Assembly: GCF_019749295.1 (NCBI RefSeq)
Contig: NZ_JACWFG010000001.1
Location: 518,604-582,603, forward strand
DNA: 64,000 bases
From: Neobacillus niacini
Lineage (GTDB): Bacteria; Bacillota; Bacilli; Bacillales; Cytobacillaceae
Direction of reading: 5' to 3'
In this document: positions 60,182 to 64,000 of the stretch, piece after piece
Layout: each line of letters starts with the position of its first letter
How positions within the stretch are numbered: position 1 is the first letter of the stretch
The notes under the pieces: generated by a model
What the model saw: the letters and a program-made list of their open reading frames with translations, nothing else
The model's database searches: none
Told to the model about the DNA's origin: nothing
Translations under genes and position numbers: made by a program

Positions 60182-60814
60182 CTAATTCTGAGTTGATTGA
60201 TTTATTTCTTTTTCTAATTGTTCAATACGTGAGTCAATTGTTGTCACATTATATGAACGATTCACTTGATTCTCTAAGAGATAGATATAATTCTCGATTT
60301 CTTGGAACCGCGAGAATGATTTATCACTGTTAGAATCTAATACTTGATCCATTCGATGATTTGCTCTTGTTACGTTTTCACGCCCCATAAGCTCCATACG
60401 ACGGATCTGCATATCCTTTAGTTTATTCTTCATTTCTCCATGCTTTCTTTCTAGTTCGTTTTGCTGACCTTTTACTTGTTCGAGTGATGCTCTTAATTTT
60501 TCGGCCCGATTAGAATAAAGTTGCATTTCCTCAGAGGCAAATTGATAAAGCTCAGTTTCTCCCGCTTTTAAAGCAACTTCAGCTTGATATTTCCTTTTTT
60601 CAACTAACTGTTCCGCATTGTACAACTCTTTTGTAAATTCATCCTTAAGTGCATTTTGGCGTTCCAAGAATTTTGCAGCTTTTTCGGTTTCCTGTTCGCA
60701 TTGGCGCAGGTATTGATTGAGTAAGAAAATCGGATTTTGTTTTTCTTTTCGATCAATTACCTCATTTAAGTCTGCCGTAATCGTATTTTTAATTCTTGTG
60801 AAAAGGTTTGTCAT
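60182..60814 (-). CDS. PspA/IM30 (LiaH-like) membrane-stress protein
   Basis: 210 aa, almost entirely coiled coil: NLFTRIKNTITADLNEVIDR at the N-terminus (amphipathic membrane-sensing helix), then NPIFLLNQYLRQCEQETEKA and long helices to ~185. ESCRT-III-like PspA proteins assemble on damaged membranes. It follows a small membrane protein gene by 19 nt, a liaI-liaH-like pair. Confidence 0.88.
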   Translation of the reverse strand: MTNLFTRIKNTITADLNEVIDRKEKQNPIFLLNQYLRQCEQETEKAAKFLERQNALKDEFTKELYNAEQLVEKRKYQAEVALKAGETELYQFASEEMQLYSNRAEKLRASLEQVKGQQNELERKHGEMKNKLKDMQIRRMELMGRENVTRANHRMDQVLDSNSDKSFSRFQEIENYIYLLENQVNRSYNVTTIDSRIEQLEKEINQSTQN

Positions 60815-60833
60815 GTTATTTTCGCTCCTTTAA

Positions 60834-61181
60834 TTAATAGTTTTTTATTTCATTCCATTGTTTTTCAAAATTTACAAAGGGATCAGATTCTTCCTTGATT
60901 ACAGCATGTTTGCTGGAATTCCAGTTTTTATATACAAGGTATAAAATATACGCTGCCACAAGGCCAATAATCGCTGGTGCGTTAGAGATCGAAGCCATTA
61001 GAAAAATAACCCCAATTATACCCAGCGCAATTTTCCCGCCAGTTGATTCTGCCTTTAAAAATTGTTTATAGATGAAATACAGTATCGCCAGACTTATTAA
61101 TAATCCCACCATCGGACCAAGTGTAGAGAGTAAGATAATGGCTGCAATTCCTCCAGCTAAAACTAAACCAAATTTTTTCAT
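60834..61181 (-). CDS. LiaI-like small membrane protein
   Basis: 115 aa with about four short membrane segments (LVLAGGIAAIILLSTLGPMV, GLLISLAILYFIYKQF, IALGIIGVIFLMASI, AIIGLVAAYILYLVYKNW) and a hydrophilic C-terminus (VNFEKQWNEIKNY). In context with PspA it corresponds to LiaI or other PspA membrane anchors. GGAGGAAAA precedes the ATG. No LiaRS genes are present in the window. Confidence 0.7.
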   Translation of the reverse strand: MKKFGLVLAGGIAAIILLSTLGPMVGLLISLAILYFIYKQFLKAESTGGKIALGIIGVIFLMASISNAPAIIGLVAAYILYLVYKNWNSSKHAVIKEESDPFVNFEKQWNEIKNY

Positions 61182-61285
61182 TTTGTTTTCCTCCTTTGCT
61201 TTCTTGATATCATCTTACCTTTTTTCAGCGTTTCACATAATTGAGCCTGAGCTTGATTTTCAAGTAGGGCTGGAGACGTAGAAAG

Positions 61286-61310
61286 GGTCAGCCTCATTGC
61301 GAGACTGACC
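61286..61310. other. Hairpin between tRNA and LiaI-like gene
   Basis: GGTCAG-C-CTC/GAG-A-CTGACC stem (61286-61295, 61301-61310). No T-tract. Possibly a processing or weak termination signal. Confidence 0.4.
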
Positions 61311-61320
61311 TAATAATCAG

Positions 61321-61355
61321 AAAAAGCCTAACACCATTAAGATGTTAGGCTTTTT
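61321..61355 (-). terminator. Terminator of tRNA-Val
   Basis: A 13-bp stem AAAAAGCCTAACA/TGTTAGGCTTTTT (61321-61333, 61343-61355), T5 on the minus strand, just after the tRNA. Confidence 0.88.
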
Positions 61356-61360
61356 GTATA

Positions 61361-61433
61361 TGACCTGTGAGGGGTTCGAACCCCCGACCTCAACCCTGTC
61401 AAGGTTGCGCTCTCCCAGCTGAGCTAACAGATC
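61361..61433 (-). tRNA. tRNA-Val (anticodon GAC)
   Basis: A full cloverleaf on the minus strand: acceptor GATCTGT/ACAGGTC, D stem GCTC/GAGC with loop AGCTGGGA, anticodon arm CAACC-TTGACAG-GGTTG (GAC), variable AGGTC, T arm GGGGG-TTCGAAC-CCCTC, discriminator A. The 3' CCA is not encoded. It reads GUC/GUU. It is a lone tRNA with its own terminator; no integrase is nearby. Confidence 0.95.
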
Positions 61434-61515
61434 TCTTATTAAGCTACAAATATAATTATAGTAAAAACTGAAAAAATGTCAATACCTTTAAAATCGAACA
61501 TACATTCCAAAATAA

Positions 61516-61545
61516 TTGAATAAAGAACGAATGTTCGTATATAAT
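61516..61545 (+). promoter_or_regulatory. SOS promoter with LexA (DinR) box
   Basis: -35 TTGAAT (61516-61521), 18-nt spacer, -10 TATAAT (61540-61545). Within the spacer GAACGAATGTTCG (61525-61537) matches the Bacillus LexA consensus CGAACRNRYGTTYG at 13 of 14 positions. This position blocks polymerase, so the downstream gene should be DNA-damage inducible. Confidence 0.8.
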
Positions 61546-61579
61546 AATAGTATAAAACAACAAGAAAGGCGGGATAAAC

Positions 61580-61804
61580 ATGGATGGGCTTTTGCTGCGT
61601 TCTATCGAGGAAAATTTTCCGTTAGAAATGATTTATTTATCAGAAGATCAACAGATTTCACAGCGTAAATTACTTGTAAAAGAAGTGAATGATGAGTACA
61701 TTCGTGCTTATTGTCTTCTCCGTAAACAGATTCGGACTTTCCGCCGCGAAAATATTTTATCCATAATGCCAAATACTGTTTCAAACAATCATTTTCTACA
61801 CTGA
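61580..61804 (+). CDS. Mini WYL-like domain protein, SOS controlled
   Basis: 74 aa. LEMIYLSEDQQISQRKLLV and IRAYCLLRKQIRTFRRENIL match the two halves of a WYL-domain core (I-x-Y...R...; AYC-x-x-R-x-x-x-R-x-F). It lacks any helix-turn-helix. AAAGGCGGG precedes the ATG. WYL domains bind nucleic acid ligands in regulators of DNA damage and phage defence. With the LexA box, a DNA-damage sensor or adaptor is a fair inference. Confidence 0.7.
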   Translation: MDGLLLRSIEENFPLEMIYLSEDQQISQRKLLVKEVNDEYIRAYCLLRKQIRTFRRENILSIMPNTVSNNHFLH

Positions 61805-61900
61805 AATATACCCCTAATATCCTTCTCACCCCAGCTGAGCATTTCCAACATAGATATGATAAAATGCATTTGTATCTATGAACATTGGGGGAATTGTCGC

Positions 61901-62623
61901 ATGGAGATACCAAAAGGCACGATAAAAGAACATACAATTAAAAGTAAAGAGCTGGGAGAAGAAATTCTCGTTCTCATCTATTTGCCAGCAAATTTCTCAC
62001 CATTGTATAAATACTCACTGTTAATCGCGCAGGATGGCAGAGATTATTTTCAACTTGGCAAAATTGGCCGATTAGCAGATGAGTATCTTTATGAAAGAGA
62101 AATTGAAAATTTAATCATTATTGGGATACCCTATAAAGATGTAGAGGATCGACGCAGGAAATACCATCCTGATGGTGAACAGCATCAACAATACATACGT
62201 TTTTTAGCGCATGAATTAGTTCCGTACCTGGATCAGGAATTCCCAACTTATCACATGGGCTCCACAAGAGCATTAATCGGTGACTCATTAGGAGCAACAG
62301 TATCGTTCATGACTGCTCTCCAATACCCGCACACTTTCGGAAAAGTGCTGCTGCAATCACCTTATGTGGATAAAGGGGTAATGGAATTGGCCGAGAGCTT
62401 TAAAGAAACAGGGTTATTAGAAATCTATCACATCATTGGGAATCAAGAAACAGAAGTACAAACGACCAATGGGAGAATTAGTGATTTCCTTACACCAAAT
62501 CGTGAACTTTCCACAGTTCTTAAGGGTAAGTTTAATACATACTTTTATGAGGAATTCAATGGCGACCATACCTGGACGCACTGGCAGCCCGATTTAAGAA
62601 GAGCCCTAAAGATGATGTTTTAA
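61901..62623 (+). CDS. yjcH: Putative esterase (YjcH-like)
   Basis: 240 aa from ATG 61901 (GGGGGAA upstream). Alpha/beta fold of the esterase-D/BesA type: LIAQDGRDYFQ, nucleophile elbow GDSLGA, and the C-terminal His in NGDHTWTHW. It matches the order yjcH-yjcG-yjcF of B. subtilis. Cytoplasmic. Substrate unknown. Confidence 0.82.
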   Translation: MEIPKGTIKEHTIKSKELGEEILVLIYLPANFSPLYKYSLLIAQDGRDYFQLGKIGRLADEYLYEREIENLIIIGIPYKDVEDRRRKYHPDGEQHQQYIRFLAHELVPYLDQEFPTYHMGSTRALIGDSLGATVSFMTALQYPHTFGKVLLQSPYVDKGVMELAESFKETGLLEIYHIIGNQETEVQTTNGRISDFLTPNRELSTVLKGKFNTYFYEEFNGDHTWTHWQPDLRRALKMMF

Positions 62624-62700
62624 CGATATTGGTTGATTTCATATTTTTTTGAATATTTGATATAATTATCAGAAAGATTCTTATCATGGAGGTTAGATAT

Positions 62701-63213
62701 ATGAAATTTGGGGTTGTTATTTTTCCATCAAAGAAACTGCAGGATTTAGCTAATTCCTATCGTAAGCGTTATGACCCGCATTATTCACTCATAACTCCAC
62801 ATCTAACATTGAAAAATGCATTTGAAGCCACGGAAAAAGACGTTGTTAGCTTTGCTGATAAATTAAGGCAAATAGCCAGCAAAACCAAAGCATTTACCTT
62901 AAAGACCACAAAAATCAGCTCTTTTCAGCCAGTAAATAATGTAATCTACTTTAAAGTAGATCCAACTGAAGAGTTAAATCAGCTGCACCATGAAATCAAT
63001 CAAGAATTTAGTGAGCAAAATTTAGAATATGCTTTCGTTCCACATATTACAATTGGTCAAGATCTTTCAAATGATGAGCACTCAGATGTGTATGGCTCCT
63101 TAAGGATGAAAAGATTTGACCACGAAGAGACTATAGACCGTTTTCATCTGCTTTATCAATTAGATAACGGTTCGTGGACGGTATATGAAACATTTCGACT
63201 AGGAAAGGAATAA
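62701..63213 (+). CDS. yjcG: YjcG family 2'-5' RNA ligase-like phosphoesterase
   Basis: 170 aa from ATG 62701 (GGAGG upstream). Two H-x-T/S-x motifs, HLTL (~residues 38-41) and HITI (~118-121), form the active site of the 2H phosphoesterase superfamily. Length equals B. subtilis YjcG. RNA or cyclic-phosphate substrate expected; none proven. Seven bases before the GNAT gene. Confidence 0.88.
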   Translation: MKFGVVIFPSKKLQDLANSYRKRYDPHYSLITPHLTLKNAFEATEKDVVSFADKLRQIASKTKAFTLKTTKISSFQPVNNVIYFKVDPTEELNQLHHEINQEFSEQNLEYAFVPHITIGQDLSNDEHSDVYGSLRMKRFDHEETIDRFHLLYQLDNGSWTVYETFRLGKE

Positions 63214-63219
63214 TCAATT

Positions 63220-63642
63220 GTGAATGTAAAAATCGTAGAAAATGAAAAAGAACTTGAGGATGCTTTTTCTGTCAGAAGAACTGTCTTTATCGATGAACAA
63301 GAAGTCCCTGAGGAAGAAGAAATTGATCAATATGAGAAAGATGCGGTACATTTCGTTTCCTACCAAGAGGGTTCACCTATTGCAGCCGGACGCTTCCGGG
63401 TTGTGGATGGTTACGGAAAAGTAGAACGTATTTGTGTATTAAAGACTGCTAGAAAAACCGGCGCTGGAAAAGCCATTATGAATAAAATAGAAACTTATGC
63501 TTCTGAGAAAGGTTTACATAAATTAAAATTGAATGCCCAGACACATGCCATTCCTTTTTATTCTGGTCTTGGTTATGAGGTTGCTTCGGAAGAATTCTTA
63601 GACGCTGGAATTCCTCATAAAACGATGATTAAAAAAATATAA
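63220..63642 (+). CDS. yjcF: GNAT N-acetyltransferase (YjcF-like)
   Basis: 140 aa from a GTG start. FSVRRTVFIDEQEVPEEEEI, AAGRFRVVDGYGKVERICVL and the CoA loop TARKTGAGKAIM are typical of the GNAT/ElaA-like group. Translation probably coupled with yjcG. Substrate unknown. Confidence 0.88.
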   Translation: MNVKIVENEKELEDAFSVRRTVFIDEQEVPEEEEIDQYEKDAVHFVSYQEGSPIAAGRFRVVDGYGKVERICVLKTARKTGAGKAIMNKIETYASEKGLHKLKLNAQTHAIPFYSGLGYEVASEEFLDAGIPHKTMIKKI

Positions 63643-63648
63643 TTCTTA

Positions 63649-63678
63649 GCATTTGCCCATAGTGGCAAGTGCTTTTTT
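63649..63678 (+). terminator. Terminator of yjcHGF
   Basis: GCATTTGCC/GGCAAGTGC stem (63649-63657, 63664-63672; one G-T) followed by T6. Confidence 0.85.
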
Positions 63679-63765
63679 GATTCATTTTTCTATAGTACTC
63701 TTTTCGATACCAACTGGTTTTGTTATGATAGAGTTTGTCGTATTTTTGAAAAAAGAGGCTAAAAA

Positions 63766-64000
63766 ATGAAAATTGCTATGAACCATAATCAAAGGATTGT
63801 TCTTGACCAATTAGCAAGAGAACAATATCAACAGCTATATATACAAGGGAAAAACAACGAACTAACCTGCCCCGTCTGTCAAGAAAAGGTTCGATTATTT
63901 CTTGGAATACAGGAAGAGCCCTATTTTTTTCATAGTAAATTTCCGGAAAAGTCATGCCCGGAACCAGATATAGAAGCAATTGAACCAGTTATTGTCGAGA
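63766..64000 (+). CDS. N-terminal part of a YjcD-like helicase or CoiA-like protein (cut by window end)
   Basis: 78 codons visible. MKIAMNHNQRIVLDQLAREQ is followed by a CPVC ... FFHSKF...SCPEP pattern, a small zinc-ribbon-like head seen in competence protein CoiA and in the UvrD-type helicase YjcD of Bacillus. In B. subtilis yjcD lies next to yjcF-yjcH, so a helicase is the more likely reading. The decisive motifs are past the window. Confidence 0.5.
   Translation, partial: MKIAMNHNQRIVLDQLAREQYQQLYIQGKNNELTCPVCQEKVRLFLGIQEEPYFFHSKFPEKSCPEPDIEAIEPVIVE

Noticed and set aside
61361-61433. tRNA-Val as an integration (att) site of a mobile island
   Set aside because: No integrase gene and no repeat of the tRNA 3' end elsewhere in the window was seen.

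Overview
The window looks like chromosome from a low-GC, endospore-forming member of the Bacillaceae (Bacillus/Neobacillus/Priestia type). The evidence is an alpha/beta-type SASP, a CotY/CotZ-type coat protein, two YjcZ-type micro-proteins, SigI/RsgI, AGGAGG ribosome sites with frequent TTG/GTG starts, a yjcH-yjcG-yjcF block as in B. subtilis, and class IV (PhaRC) polyhydroxyalkanoate genes with PhaP/PhaQ as in B. megaterium. The identification rests on reading alone; no search was run.

Layout. 1-10 kb: 3' end of a radical SAM gene, small spore-type genes, sigI-rsgI, an extended SDR, prfC (RF3), an FtsH paralogue and a YkvA-like protein. 10-12 kb: sporulation micro-proteins, a coat protein and an ATP-grasp enzyme. 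12.3-14.3 kb: a decayed IS1182-like transposase bracketed by nested inverted hairpins and two copies of a dispersed GC-rich palindromic repeat; a third copy is at 32.5 kb. 14-16.5 kb: uppP and a CwlO-type NlpC/P60 hydrolase.

16.7-52.3 kb is the most interesting part. Three modules repeat one plan: a plus-strand alpha/beta hydrolase facing a minus-strand block that ends upstream in an acyl-CoA ligase. Module A is phaP-phaQ, hydrolase, phaC-phaR-phasin-like, ligase, adhE, ppc. Module B is hydrolase, phaC2-phaR2-phasin-like-mini-PhaR, ligase. Module C is hydrolase, SDR, YitT-like, ligase. Modules A and B are separated by membrane/lipid genes (29-32 kb) and two two-component/ABC sensor blocks (32.8-42.2 kb). 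All three ligases and the SDR carry the same promoter, TGTCGA-N9-GTTTACA-N17-AATAAT, which I read as a co-regulated fatty-acid-to-PHA regulon. A 16-bp motif (TTACACCTATNGGTAA) before phaQ and before the cluster-2 hydrolase is a candidate PhaQ operator.

52-64 kb: a UbiB/AarF kinase, an orphan trpB, a MacAB-like exporter with a YIP1 protein, an FMN reductase, a PspA/LiaIH-like pair, tRNA-Val(GAC), a mini-WYL protein behind a LexA box, yjcH-yjcG-yjcF, and the start of a gene cut by the window end.
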